Positions 1 through 11,976 of a stretch of 64,000 bases of DNA are shown in pieces. The stretch covers positions 186,311,994-186,375,993 of the forward strand of contig NC_081415.1 of NCBI RefSeq assembly GCF_030272615.1, given 5' to 3'. The DNA comes from Cryptomeria japonica (lineage: Eukaryota > Streptophyta > Pinopsida > Cupressales > Cupressaceae). The translations under genes were made by a program, and so were the position numbers. The stretch's first letter is position 1. Each line of letters starts with the position of its first letter. The notes under the pieces are model-generated. The model was not told the DNA's origin. It was given only the letters and a program-made list of their open reading frames with translations, and made no database searches.

Positions 1-1763
1 AATGGAACATACTATTCCATAATAATTCTAGAGGCATTTGCATGAAAAAAGAGTAGTTTTTTTATATTATTAAGTTTTAATGGGTTCATCATCTAGGTTG
101 TATGACAACCCAACATGGATGTTCTTCATCAATAATATTAATTCCCAAAATTATAGAAAAGGTGGTGTAGAAGATGGTGTATCATTCAAATTTGTAGCAC
201 AAGTTTATCTAAACTTTCAAGATACTTTTGAAGAATATGTGACCTTGAATTAGTCCTAGGCTAGTGAATTCTTCCTTAGATTAGACATATATCTAGTGTA
301 GAATTTAGAGTGGTCACATTGATAAAAAGACATCATTTTCTAAGGTTTTATAGAAATAAAAATTGAATAATCTTTATTTATTTAACATTAATAAGTTACA
401 TCTAGAAAAAGTAATTTATTTCATTTACATTTCCATACATGTCAATACTTCAACATCTATAATTCTTAACTCTATATAACTTTAACTAACTAGTCTAGGT
501 TGATTATACTTATTCGCTTAAGTTTTATTCAATTGACTTAGAATAAAGGAAATGATACTTTATTTCATTTATTTAAGAATTAAATTTCAAATGATATTTT
601 TGAGGGCTCATGGCTTGAATTTAGAACATGAAAACACATTATCTTACTATTTAAGCACAACCACTTGAAATGCTATATTTTATTAATTCATATTTACTTT
701 ATTTTTGTATTTTTTTCTCTATCTTATAATATATTCATTTTTTTAATAGTTGTATCTCACTTAATTGATTATTTTTAATTTTATGGTATATTGAAATAGA
801 GTTTGAATAACAAGAACATTTTATCAATTCATCAAAATTAGTAGATGCACTTGGATCTACATACACACATTTCAAGGCTTTGCTCATAGTTTTTTGATAT
901 TATAACATTTGAATGATATTTTATTCAAATACATGCTCAATATTTTATGTAATTCATTTGGAAAGACAAGAAAGATAAAATTGGACATCATATTAATATT
1001 TGGCTATGATATATTGAGCTATAAACAATTACTTTGAAAGAATAAAATGTATACACTAGAAATCCTTTTAAAAATCTAAGTAACTAGAAGAAATATTCTA
1101 TAGTTTTGGATACAAAGGAAATCAATAGAATGACATCAACAATAAATGCAAAGCTATGAATGTGCACCACTAATAAGTAAAAAATTTGTAGACATCCCAT
1201 CTTCTGCAATGAAGAAGAATAACATTTCACATTTTTTTTCTGAAAAGTATTCATATTTTGTATATTATTTACACCTAAATGTTTGTTAGATTATTGATCA
1301 GGCATCAAGTATTTCAAAACATTTCTTTCATATATATATATATATATAAACAAAATGATATTTATTTTAAGAGTTTAATGAGCTTTAAATATTGAATGCA
1401 AGTCCTTCCCAAAATCATGTGACAATACATTAAAGATTTACAATCTTCAAGTTATAATCTACATTTAACATCTATATAAGATAGTGATATGTCTTCAATA
1501 AGGAGGATGCACCAAGAAACCATCCCAAGCAAAAATAGATACCTATACATGAAGTTACATATTAGTAACAATCAAAAGGATTTTTAATTCAATTTAAAAG
1601 TACAATAAACAATCCATAATGCATTGATAATATATCCAATTAGAATTTGACTAAAATTATAAGTGCTATTTTATTTTTAAAGTTTAGCATTTAATATTTT
1701 GAACTATGATTAATACTTTTTAAAAAAAAAACTTACATTTGGATGAACTATTGATGTATCATT
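1..1763. other. AT-rich intergenic DNA without a recognisable gene
   Basis: No long reading frame, RNA gene or terminal-repeat structure is visible in either strand. The stretch is strongly AT-rich with many short homopolymer runs. It lies downstream of the broken receptor-like protein gene, which ends at 1764 on the minus strand, so it would include that gene's former 3' flank. No poly(A) signal can be singled out, because AATAAA-like words are frequent by chance here. Confidence 0.6.
1331..1348. repeat. TA dinucleotide microsatellite
   Basis: Nine uninterrupted TA units. It is a simple repeat with no sign of function. Confidence 0.9.
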
Positions 1764-3358
1764 TTATAGTCTCAAGTTCTTCATCCATGGAAACAGAAAT
1801 TTTAGGATTGTATCAATTTTATTGAAGTATATCCTTCTCCAACTTATTTTTATCAGAATCAGTGACACCATCCCTCCAAAATATACTCCATATGACAATC
1901 CCAGTGCTATTGCATACCAAGAATCTTTAGTGTTTTGTTTTTCTTTGTTAACTGGAATTGGAGGAGGAAAAACAAACTGTGGCCAAGAACATTTTTTGGG
2001 CAAGGGACACCCCCATAAATTAGGATTCTCTGAAAAGCAGGATTCATTAAACGTGGTTATATGTCTTCCTTGTGGTATACTTCCTTAAAGGTGGTTGTTG
2101 GATAAATTAAAGAAACCTAAAGAATCCAGAAAATCAAGCTCTAGAGGGATTTATCCTGAAAATTTATTTCTTGAAAGATCTAATGATTCTAGTTGACTGA
2201 TTCCTCCCAAACTACTTGGAATGGTCCCATTCAAATTGTTCATTGAAAGGTTCAAAAACTTCAGCCCCTTCAAATTCCCAAAATCTAAAGCAATTCCTCC
2301 CTCCAATTCATTGAGAGATCTATGGATGTCAGAGTGGAAAGAATATATGTGTAGTGCTCATCTCTACCCTTTGAAATCATATCCAATGGATCTTTATATA
2401 TATTTTTATTTTTATATGAACTCCCAGATATACTCAATATAGAACCATCTTGGCTTTCACTTGTCATTGCTTGCAATGATATGATTGTCTGTGGAATTGA
2501 ACCTGAGATATGATTTGAAGAAAGAAGCAAGATCTGGAGTTTCTTTAACTGGCCTATCTCTTAAGGAATATTGCCTATAAACTTGTTTTTCATCATTACT
2601 AATACTCTTAGGTTTGAAAGATTTCCAATCAAAGCTGGTATTTCACCTCCAAATAAATTGTTCCCAATATCAAGAACCTGTAGGTTCGAACAATTTTCTA
2701 TTGACGATGGAAATAATCCATTCAATTTATTGCTATGAACAACTAATGAACTTAATTTACTTAGCTTATTGAACTCATGTGGTAAGCTCCCATCCAAACT
2801 ATTATTTCCCAAGTTTAGGACCATGAGGGAAGAGCAATTGGACAAGATAGCAGGGATCACTCGAGTTATATTGTTGTTTGCAAGATTTAATAACTAGAGT
2901 TTAGATAACTTTCCTAGGCTTAAAGGAATATTGCCACTAAACAAATTATCATTGAACAACAATAGTGAAATATTACCAGGCCACATTGATGGGATGTACC
3001 CACTTAAGCTATTTGTAGACAAATCTAGCTCTTCTAAGTGATGAGCTATTGAATTGTTTGAAGATAGGCCTCCTTGCAAATGATTTCTTGAAAGATTTAG
3101 ATGTTTCAACAGAGAATTTGTTCCCAGTATCCAATAGGGAATTACGCCTATGAGACTGGCATTACTCAATTCCAAGCTTTCAAGTGAAAATTGTGTGGAA
3201 ATCCAAGGTGGAAATTCATTGTCAATCACACATGACACTAAATATAACTTAGATAATTGAAAGGGTGGAATCCAGGTTGTGCTAATATTTAGCACACAAT
3301 CAGATAAATACAAATACCCTAGGCTTGTAAGATTGTGAAAGAATGTTTCTATTTTTTA
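1764..3358 (-). pseudogene. LRR receptor-like protein (RLP) gene, 3' remnant, broken
   Basis: The minus strand encodes about 530 codons of a leucine-rich-repeat receptor-like protein of the plant EIX2/Cf-9 type. These are plasma-membrane receptors without a kinase domain that work in defence or development. Repeats of the form LxxLxLxxNxxxGxIP run from 3358 to about 2090. They are followed by the typical island before the last repeats, a Cys-containing cap (ENPNLWGCPLPKKC near 2000), an acidic-free juxtamembrane stretch, one membrane segment (about 1850-1900) and a short basic tail ending at 1764. The reading frame is broken by in-frame stops at 2894-2896, 2561-2563, 2151-2153 and 2085-2087 and by a one-base shift near 2320. 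The signal peptide and the N-terminal repeats are absent: homology stops at about 3358, where an AT-rich inverted-repeat region starts. It is the only host gene remnant found in the window. Confidence 0.88.
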
Positions 3359-3871
3359 AGCTATATTTGTAAAATAATAAATATAATAAATTAATAGTTA
3401 ATTATATATCTAATTTTTTTAAATAATAAGCTATAGGTTTAATTTTTTAAAATTTTAAATTTGTTTAATTTGATTTTTTTAAATGTTTGATTATATTTTT
3501 AAATTGAAATAATTTATTTTAATATTTTTTATTTATTAATTTGTTTGAAATAATAAGTTATAATTAATTTATAATTAATAATGTCTTTAAAGTTTTTAAA
3601 TAAAATCAAACATAAAAGAAAGCACATAAAAACTTAAATTCAAACTATAGCATTTTTGTTCAAATTTACTAAATAAGTAATAAAAGTAGAATGCATAAAT
3701 GAATAAATATATAATTAAATATAAATTTATTATATTTATTATTTTACAAATATAACTTAAAAAATAGAAAAGATATAATAAATAAAAATTTTAAATACAT
3801 TATTAATTATTAATTTATTATTTTACAATATTAAAATAAATTATTTCAATTTAAAAATATAATCATACATT
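3346..3871. repeat. AT-rich DNA with two pairs of inverted repeats
   Basis: A 47-nt segment at 3346-3392 recurs as its reverse complement at 3724-3770 with about one mismatch. A 39-nt segment at 3482-3520 recurs inverted at 3833-3871, also with one mismatch. The order is A, B, A', B' rather than the nested A, B, B', A' of a simple hairpin. No target duplication was found. It may be a degraded MITE-type element or a locally rearranged foldback. Its left edge coincides with the point where the receptor-like gene homology ends. Confidence 0.7.
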
Positions 3872-3933
3872 AAAAAAACAAAACTTTCCTCCACCTCTAA
3901 AGGACTTATTCAAAAAAATGAAAAAATGTCACG

Positions 3934-4069
3934 GGAGTGGGGAAGGAAATTTGGGCACAGTTCCCATAAGATTGAAAGAAATAATGGAGTGGGGAAGGAA
4001 ATTTGGGCACAGTTCCCATAAGATTGAAAGAAATAATGGAGTGGGGAAGGAAATTTGGGCACAGTTCCC
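3934..4069. repeat. 52-bp tandem repeat, about 2.6 copies
   Basis: Copies start at 3934, 3986 and 4038, exactly 52 bp apart and nearly identical. Because 52 is not a multiple of three, the repetitive reading frames across it are not a real protein repeat. Confidence 0.88.
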
Positions 4070-4451
4070 TTTTCGCAGAAGTCACCATGTGAGGGATGGT
4101 GGGATGCATGGCATGGCATTTGGGATGTCGGGGAGTTCAAGAGGGACAAATGCAGTTTATTGTTTGTTGTTTGGGTGGGACAACTGACTTTACAATTGAG
4201 TGGACGTGTCTGCCATGCAATTGTGTCATAGTAGAATTTAGTGGCATCTTCGAAGTAACATTTTTCTTTGGGCGGAGTTTAGGGAAATTTACCCTAATTT
4301 CGTCCCTCTACGCTTAAAATACAAGAGAAATTCACGGCTCTTTGATTATTGAAATGATTGATGTCTAAGTAGAATAAAATATCATATAGAATAGGGGAAG
4401 AGCACCACTAGCCGTCATGGCTAACTTCGCACACCCACAGATCCTAAACAG

Positions 4452-5292
4452 TACATCAGATTTTGATTTTTTTTTTAGTTGTCTTTGTATGCAACTTAAC
4501 TACTTATAGCTATTGATTTGGCTTCTGGGTAGTAATGATGCACACTATGGAATCAGTTATGCACACAAAGGTCAAAAAGTACACATTTCAAAGTGTCACC
4601 TGATACCCAACTAAAGATGTTCCAGTAACCGTCAACTCAAAATCGCTAGTACTTGTTGACAAATGTCCCAATAGTGGTGCACAAATGTTCCAATAGTGGT
4701 ACACAAATGGGACAAATGTTCCAATAGTAGTGCACAAAAGGGCCAATTAATTACAAAAAATGATCGGCTATTGGTACAAAAAATTTTTATTAATGGTGTT
4801 TTCACTATGATGGCTATTGGGGGGTCAAAATGACAATAAGGTGACGGTTATTGGAACTATGTTATCTATTGGCAATCTTCCCCTAGTTACCATTCATGTT
4901 CCAATAGTTGTTCACTCCTCTCACAACCAAACCCTCAATTACTAACTTTAAAGAAACTAAAAAACATATTGATAAATTTCACATGTATCAATAGCCACCC
5001 ATTTTTTTGGCATTTTTGGACCATAATTGACCTATTTGTGCACCTTTATTGGTAGCCCTAGTGCACGACTAATGGGGCATTTGTGCATAAGTATTGGCAA
5101 TTTAAGTGCACGATTATTGAGGCATATTTAAGTAGGTATTGACGATAATTTGAAATGTGTATTTTTTTTACCCTTGCACACCTAACAAACCCCACAACGT
5201 GCATTGTTACTACCTAGAAGCCAAAACAGTAGCTATAAGCAACTAAGTCGCATGCAAAGACAACAACAAAAAAATTGTCAAAACTCGATGTA
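4452..5292. mobile_element. Foldback/MITE-like DNA element with long terminal inverted repeats
   Basis: The left end (TACATCAGATTTTGA at 4452) matches the reverse complement of the right end (5281-5292 and inward). Similarity continues for well over 100 bp: both arms contain a GTTGTCTTTG(T/C)ATGC block, TTATAGCTA, TTTGGCTTCT(G/A)GGTAGTAA and ACACATTTCAAA. The inner part repeats words like CAATAGTGGTGCACAAATG several times on the left, and inverted forms on the right, so most of the 840 bp is palindromic. No coding capacity is present. No clean target duplication was found, so the superfamily is open; non-autonomous Mutator- or foldback-type are possible. Confidence 0.75.
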
Positions 5293-7081
5293 TCATAGTG
5301 TTCATAGTGTCATAGGAACTCAAATAAATAAATGATGCAAGACATAAATTGATTTGAAAGAGAAAGTAGTTATGTAAAAGAACTTTTGATAATGAAAGGG
5401 TTGCAGTTGAATTGCTAAGAAGAATAGTATGTTCCTTGGTTATACCATCCAACAAGATTTAAATTGATTTTTTTTTAAACTATTAAAAATCTAGTCTTTT
5501 TTACTTTTTTCAAATTTCAATCTACAAAAAAACCTATATGCTAGCTTAAGGGTGAGCATAGCATTCAAACACGAAAGGGACAAGATTTACCTCTCATTTC
5601 ATTTTTTCCAAAAAAATAATTTCTTCATTTTTATCCAAAAAGATGAAGTGGAATACCAAACACAATGCAAATACCTCTTGATCTTTAAAATCCAAAGCAA
5701 TCTCCAAGCTCATCCAATCCATAACAATCTCAATCCACCAATTTTCAAAATTTTCAAGAAGAGGGTTTGAGAGCCCAATTTTCCCAAGATGCAAGAATGA
5801 AAATAAAACTAAGTTTCTTTTCCTTTATGTCATTTTTCCAATTTCCAATTTATTTATTTTATTTTATTTTGAATTTAATTTTCTTTTTCTCAAAAATATG
5901 TTTCATAAAATTTAAAATGCTCAATTCATTGTTTTTTGCAATTTCAAAATAAAACTAATTAAATCAATTCAAATACTTTAATATCCCAATGAAATAATTT
6001 GAATCTATATATTAGTTTCTTCCAATTAAATTATAAATTTCTTGAACAATTAACTTAATTATTTTTCTCTTTTCTAGAACATGCAAGCGCATTTAACCAA
6101 TCAAAATACACTAACTAATTCATAAAATATTTTTATGGAAAAATAGGAAAAATAAACCATTAAATTAGAACATGTAATAGTAGCACATGCAACACAAATG
6201 GATTCTAGAATCACCTTTGATTACAATCTGACTTTATCTAGGGTCACACTGTACATACCTCATACTCAATTCAAGTACAATAAGGGATAACATATAGACA
6301 AGGCCCAATGTGATATCTGTAAACTAACCACCACTGGGAAATAACTCAGACCTACCAATTCAGGTGGAGAAATATCCTATACCTACATCTTGAAATCAAA
6401 CATCAAGAATAACTATTCAATATATAATAGATGAGGTAATGCACACACTTAATGGATTACAATATTAAATAACCATGATCATCTAATATCTTAAAATACA
6501 TAAAATTTGATGTTAAATATAAACATCTCTAAGAAAGGAATAGGTGGACATTATAGGCAATGAAAAATTTAGGTGTTGCTGCTTTAGGTGTGTATCATCA
6601 TAAATTGAACTCCTTTAATTAATGATCCCAATTTCACACTCTCCTAACAATCATTCTAATTTTCTCATTTCTCTATGCATTTTAGGACCTTTTATTGCGC
6701 ATTAAAATAATTAAATATTATTTTATTTTACATTAATACGTCACCACTTCATTATGTGGGCCCATATTTTAAGTATGCCCTAAATTAGCTTATTTAATTT
6801 TATTCTTATATGGGTCCTATGTCATTCAATGCATTTTTTTCCCACTTAAATATTGTCATTTTTCATATACATTACAGTTTAGGTATCAAGGCCATATTAT
6901 CTTGCGACCCTAAAAATTAGAGCCTATTTTGTTGGTACATTGTGTGAGTCACACAATGTCCACTACTTTTTGGTCAAAATTTTAGGAGGATAATGTGTCA
7001 GCCTTGCCATTTTGGTTCTATCTTCAATGCATAAAATGATTATTTTGAGTTAGCCAAAATGTGATTTTACTTTGAGATTCC
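5293..7081. other. AT-rich DNA, no gene recognised; may include U3 of the G0 LTR
   Basis: Only short chance frames are present. The right part probably belongs to the LTR whose TATA box is at 7082, but its left boundary could not be found because the matching 3' LTR of that element is not in the window. Confidence 0.45.
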
Positions 7082-8123
7082 TATATAAGAAATCACTCTC
7101 TAATTCTTTTCATCATCTCCTATTATCTTATTCTTACAATTCAAGAGCTATCATTCTAATTAAAGAGTAGATATGAGTCTACGAATCAACAAGAGACCAC
7201 AAGGCATATTATATTATATTTTCATGATGAACTTATGATGGATTTTATGATGATTTATCATGTTATTGCATCAACACATGGAGGACTTATCCTAAGAGTA
7301 TGTTGCATCATCAATTGAAGGTATAATCATTTCAATTAAGCATTTTGATGCAGGAGCATCCCCGGTTCTTAGCAATCTTGCATCAACCAAAAACATTTCT
7401 TTCAGTTTGTTTTATGTTTTGCAGTTTCAACATTTCTTTCTGCATTTTCTTGCATTTTCTCATAGGATCTTGCAAAGATGGATTATTCTTATGAACATGG
7501 TAATCTTCCTTATTCCTAAACTGTAGGTCGTTTGGATCATTTTTCGGCAAGTTATCGCTTCTAGATTCCGAGGTAGTTTTTTGGCTTAGAACACTAGAAC
7601 CGCTTGGACCTATTTTCTATTGGTGAATTTTGCAGTTCCTTTTCATAGCTTGTGGAGCTTCAGTTTGTTGATTCCAATTTTCCTTGGAGTGTGGCTGAAC
7701 TTCCCTCTGTTTCGTACTTGATCCTTTGGATTTTCTAGAGGAATCTCTTTGGTGGAGGCCGACCTAGTGGTTTTACACATTCGATCTTATTCTTCGACAT
7801 TTGATCCGTCTTGGGCCGACCAGATCTCTGTAGACCATATAAATCAATGTAATTTAACATCATAATTTAGTTAGGAAGAACACAAAAGATATATCCTAAG
7901 ATTCAGAGAGTTGACCAATTTTGTAATTGAGCATGTATGTAGTAGGCCAGTGTGTCGAATCTTGTATCTCAGATGTTATTGGTTATCTGTAATCTATTTT
8001 CATGAACTAATTCATTCAGTTCTGCATTGCCTCCATCATATCCTCTTGTTTCCATTGTGTTTACTCTTGTTGCCTAGTCCGGATTGATCTCTTTAAGGTC
8101 CCTCCTAACCGGTGAATACACCA
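7082..8123 (+). mobile_element. 5' LTR (right part) of old gypsy element G0
   Basis: A TATATAAG box at 7082-7089 is followed by transcribed-looking sequence, and the segment ends at TACACCA just before a Met-type primer-binding site at 8126. A gag gene of gypsy type follows on the same strand at 9196. The left end of the LTR cannot be defined from this copy alone. The element is the oldest layer of the nested stack: its protease is split by S1 at 10444/50280. Confidence 0.55.
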
Positions 8124-8125
8124 AG

Positions 8126-8140
8126 TGGTATTAGAGCAAG
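8126..8140 (+). promoter_or_regulatory. Primer-binding site of G0 (initiator tRNA-Met type)
   Basis: TGGTATTAGAGCAAG differs by one base over its core from the plant consensus TGGTATCAGAGC, which is complementary to the 3' end of initiator tRNA-Met. It lies two bases after the LTR end and about 1.07 kb before gag; 958 bp of that gap is an inserted DNA element. Confidence 0.8.
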
Positions 8141-8188
8141 ATTTCATTTTGGAGATTGTGTTGTCTTGAAGATTTTTGTTGTAGGGTG

Positions 8189-9146
8189 GGGTAAAAGCAC
8201 AAAGTCGTGTCACAGTTTTATAAAGGAACTAGCCAATGTTGATTCAACTTTTTAAATTGAATCAATAGAAAGTGATATATAGGAGCTTTGAATTTTAAAA
8301 TGATGTAAACTAATAAAATACATATTTTTTTTTTATGTATTTTATGTTTTTAATTTAAAAAAAAAAATAAAAAATTATTTGAATATATTTTCTTATAAAG
8401 TAAACACTATAATTTAGTTGCTAATAAAATGTTGAAATTGAAGTTGCACGAGGCATCACACTTTATATAGTAAAGTTTACCGAGTTTTTTCAATATTTTT
8501 GTGTATATTGATAACTTGAAACTTTAGTGCAAAAATATATTTTTAACTATTTTAATGTATATATATTTTTAAATAAATTTGAAAAGTTGCATGTATTGAA
8601 ATATAACTCTTTCCATTTAGTGTCACCGTTTTTCTTAATTATTTATCCAAATTAGAAAAGAATTATATCATCTTGACATAGACTCTTTTATCTAGTGCTT
8701 TTATTTTTTTAAAAAATTTTAAATAACTTTTAGTATTTTTCCTTCACAAAATAATCAACCTTATATTTTAGTGTTGATGGCCTAATTTTAATAAAAATAA
8801 AATATTAAATATTAAAAGATAAATATTTTGGAAAATTCAATTATAGATCTACAAAAGGGTATTTTTTACATTTCAAAAAAAAAAATTATATCTAAGAGTA
8901 AGAGTTCTTGAAACATCAAGTTTTTCAAAAAAATAAAATAAAATTGGTAATTAGACCCAAAGTGGTATAAAATATACATTTAGTAGACAATTCCAATTAG
9001 AAAAGTTGTGGCCCATATATAACATAGCTATAATGAATCTCTATAGACCATATGCTTGACTAAAATTAATTTTTAATTAGAATTACTTAAATTCACTTGT
9101 GCCGATAAGTTGGCCTGAAACGTGACACAATTTTGTGCTTTTACCC
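8189..9146. mobile_element. Non-autonomous DNA transposon in the G0 leader
   Basis: The left end GGGTAAAAGCACAAAGTCGT matches the reverse complement of the right end (9117-9146), giving terminal inverted repeats of about 28 bp with few mismatches. The 958-bp interior is AT-rich and has no coding frame. It sits between the G0 primer site and gag, which explains the unusually long leader. The target duplication is not clear, so the superfamily is unassigned. Confidence 0.7.
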
Positions 9147-9195
9147 AGTGGTGGATTCTGGATCCAACCTGGAGCTACAAAGGACTGGCGTGAAG

Positions 9196-10326
9196 ATGGC
9201 GCGAAGAGGAAATGGGAATGGTGGAGTACGTGGTAATGCAGACCCTACTTTGATGGAAATGTTGAGAGGAATTGCAGCTTGATCGGAAGCCATTGAGACA
9301 ACCCAGAGAAGAGGTAGCCATATTGAAGATGTAAGTGAAGATGATGAAGAAGAAGCATCGACAGAACAAGTAACAAACCCACCGGCGATCGATCCAGATG
9401 AAGAAAGGCTCTTGAAGGTTTCGAGTAGGGAAAATACTAAACCACATTTTACCCCACCAGAGTATGATGGAAAGTTGGATTCAGATGAATTAATGGATTG
9501 GAACTCGGAAATGGAGAAGTATTTTGATTTTGAGAACATCGCAGAAGAAAGAAAGGTGAAATATGCTTGTACCCGATTGAAAGGTCATGCATCTCTTTGG
9601 TGGGAGAATTTGCAGGTTGATCGACAAAGAAGAGGTAAAGAGAAGATCAAATCATGGGAGCGGATAGTTGCCAAGTTAAAATCAAAGTTTATACCAACTA
9701 ACTACCAAGTAAATCTATTCCGAAAGTTACAAAACTTAAAGAAGAAAGAATCTAGTGTGAAGGAATATACTGAAGCATTCTACAAGTTGAATATCATATC
9801 CGAACATGTCAATGATGAGGTTGAACAAGTTACAAGATATTTGAGTGGATTGTAGATGTCTATACAAGATGAACTCAATTTGATCAAGTTGCAGAGTGTT
9901 GAAGAAGCTTATCAATATGCCTTGAAAGCAGAAGAGAATTTTAACAAAAGACATGAGCAAAGATAGAGAAGTAGAGGTGGAAGGTTTTTCAGAGGAAGAT
10001 TTCAAGGAGGAAGAGGATATTCTGGAGGAAGAGGAACCTGTACAAATTAGAAAAAGGACAAGGAAGTAAGCAAAGATGGTAATTCATACTCGAACGATGA
10101 TAGGAATTTCTACCATAGAAGAGAACTTGATAGTTACCGGAATGAAAATTTTGGAAAAGATGAGAGAAGACAAGATAAGAGAGTGTTTAGAGGAACTTGC
10201 TATAAGTGTGGAGGAGAAGGACATCATTATTTTGAATGTAAGAAGACAGAGAAAACAAGGAGAACAAAATTGGTAGAAGAAAGCCCCACCAGATCAGTTA
10301 ACAAACTGGAAGATGGAGAACTATGA
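9196..10326 (+). pseudogene. gag: gag of gypsy element G0, decayed
   Basis: One frame of about 376 codons runs from ATG 9196 to the stops at 10324. The middle (about residues 75-220) matches the plant Ty3/gypsy capsid-type retrotransposon gag domain, with W..E.EKYF and ASLWWENL as landmarks. A Gly/Arg-rich stretch follows (9967-10045), then a CCHC zinc knuckle CYKCGGEGHHYFEC at about 10198-10239. This is a nucleocapsid protein that would package element RNA. Four in-frame stops break it (TGA 9280, TAG 9853, TAG 9964, TAG 10048), most explained by C-to-T changes in CGA or CAG codons. The start was chosen because the frame, downstream of the primer site, opens there with a basic N-terminus. Confidence 0.88.
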
Positions 10327-10370
10327 TGATGAGGAGAGCTTTGTGTCATACCGAAGAGGATGAAGAGCCC

Positions 10371-10444
10371 TTGTAGAGGAGAAATTTGTTTAAGACTAGA
10401 TGTAAGGTATCTGGTAAGTGTTGTAAAGTAGTTATTGATAGTGG
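10371..10444 (+). pseudogene. G0 protease, first part, interrupted by S1
   Basis: In a frame shifted relative to gag, this segment encodes a CKV...CCKVVIDSG stretch containing the retropepsin catalytic motif D-S-G. It stops exactly at the insertion point of S1. The next codons are found 40 kb away at 50280, where the protein continues as SSDNLVSEEMVNKLKLE. Both insertion flanks carry AGTGG (10440-10444 and 50280-50284). Confidence 0.82.
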
Positions 10445-11166
10445 TGTTAGGATAACTGGTGAACAACTAAGAGGGGGGGGGGGGGGGGCGGGTGAATCAG
10501 TTGTTAATAGATTATGCAAATCCAACTACTTAATAACCTTATGTCGAAGCACATAAACTTAAATACCGAAATAGTAGAAACAAATATCAGTAAGCATTAG
10601 AACTTAAGAATGAAACAAAGAATCAAAACAATGCAACCATACCACATAACACCATGATTTGTATGTGGAAAACTTGAAAAGAGAAAAACCACGGTGGGAA
10701 GCCTACCCACAGTCAAATAATACTTATGCAGAAAGTATGTGATACAATGAGGGGCCTGCACATGCAAAAAGGCACGCTGCCTAGAGCATACTACTCATTA
10801 GAAAGGAGTCTCACTGACTACAGAGAGGTTAAAACCACCTCAAGATGTTTGGAAAACAATCCAAAAGAATGAACTGCCAAAGATAGCATCTACCATGCTA
10901 GATTACAGTCCTGGTTAAGCTCAATGTCAAAGGATTAAATCCTCTTACAATCTCAGTTCGATCACCAATGATCGACTAACTCCTCTGCCTAAATGATATT
11001 ACAATATTCACACATTACATTCCTTGACCATGACCTCTTCCTATATCCATGATACTGTACAAAGAGTTTCTACCTCTTATTTATACAAACCCTAAGGCCT
11101 AAACCAATTAGGTCAGCCACCTAAAAGATATTACAATAAGATCATTACATAAACCCATATTACAAT
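10445..11166 (-). mobile_element. Solo LTR S1, part lying left of E1
   Basis: Read on the minus strand the LTR begins TGTTGGCAATATATG (at 50279) and ends CCAGTTATCCTAACA (at 10445). Total length without E1 is about 1264 bp, and the target duplication is AGTGG. A minus-strand TATA box lies near 11075-11085. The segment contains a G homopolymer (10472-10489) inside the family's AAGAGGGGGGGTGAATCA motif, and a GAAAAACCACGGTGGGA motif shared with S2. No internal domain is present, so it is a solo LTR. The superfamily is probably copia, judged only from the TGTTGG start and LTR style. Confidence 0.8.
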
Positions 11167-11930
11167 TGTTTATGGTAAAACTGGAAACAACAATATTGAA
11201 AGACTAAAATGGATTCAACCACAAAACCCTAGCCTAACAATAACAAAGATCCACCATAACATATGAAGATTACCTAAGACAATGCAAATCAAATAAAATC
11301 ACAAAGATTATAGCATCACATGTCCAATAGGGTTTGGATCTCCATTCTTCCTATCTCCATTGGTCTTGCTTGATATATTTGCTCTCATATTTTATATATG
11401 CACAAGAGCTCAACAAAGAATAGAAATGTGGTTGCAAGTAGGCTTATCGCATATGAAAGTTCGAAAGCATAGTTGGGAGCTAATAATGAAGGAAGCATCT
11501 CCTTATATAGAAGACACTTTAAGAAATGGAGGGATAAGATTGAGGGGTGTAAAAGATAAATGGTCGGCTAGGATTAGAGGGTAGGTAGAAGAAATAAGAA
11601 AATAATGAGAGGGTAGTTAGTGTAGGAATTAAGAGATGAATGACATGTGTCATAGGTGGAAAAGGCTAATGAATTAATTAAATAATTAAAGATTTATTTA
11701 ATTAATAGAGGAGGTGGGATCAATTAAATAAATTAAATATTTATTTAATTTAGGAAAGGATAATTTAAATAAATAAATATATTTATTTAAATGAGAAATA
11801 AGGCTAGAAGAGGATAAATGAATTAATTAAATAAATAAATATTTATTCAATTAATAGAAGAATTAGGCTTAAATAATTAATTAAATAAAGATATTTATTT
11901 AATTAGACAGGACAATTTTAGGTGTCTACA
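11167..11930 (-). mobile_element. 3' LTR of E1
   Basis: 764 bp. On the minus strand it starts TGTAGACACCTAAAA and ends ACCATAAACA. A TATATAAGG box lies at 11512-11520 (minus). The right half (11640-11910) is an AT-rich series of TTTAATTAATTAAATAAATAAATATTTATT-like blocks, which also mark the E2-E5 family members' LTR tips. Confidence 0.92.
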
Positions 11931-11976
11931 TTTTGCCCCTCTTTGAGACAATGCAGCTTGTTGTGTTGTTTCAAGG
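11931..11976 (-). promoter_or_regulatory. E1 polypurine tract and overlapping stem-loop
   Basis: On the minus strand AAAGAGGGGCAAAA (11931-11944) directly precedes the LTR start TGTAGAC and would prime plus-strand DNA synthesis. CTTTGAGACAA at 11941-11951 pairs with TTGTTTCAAGG at 11966-11976 across a 14-nt loop. The same tract and stem recur in E2, E3, E4 and E5. Confidence 0.85.

Noticed and set aside
3906-4187. Repetitive frames over the 52-bp repeat
   Set aside because: The unit length is not a multiple of three and the same words appear in several frames.
10472-10489. G homopolymer as G-quadruplex or telomeric signal (also 62226-62239)
   Set aside because: It is an expanded G tract of an LTR motif; length is prone to sequencing slippage and no G-tract spacing pattern exists.
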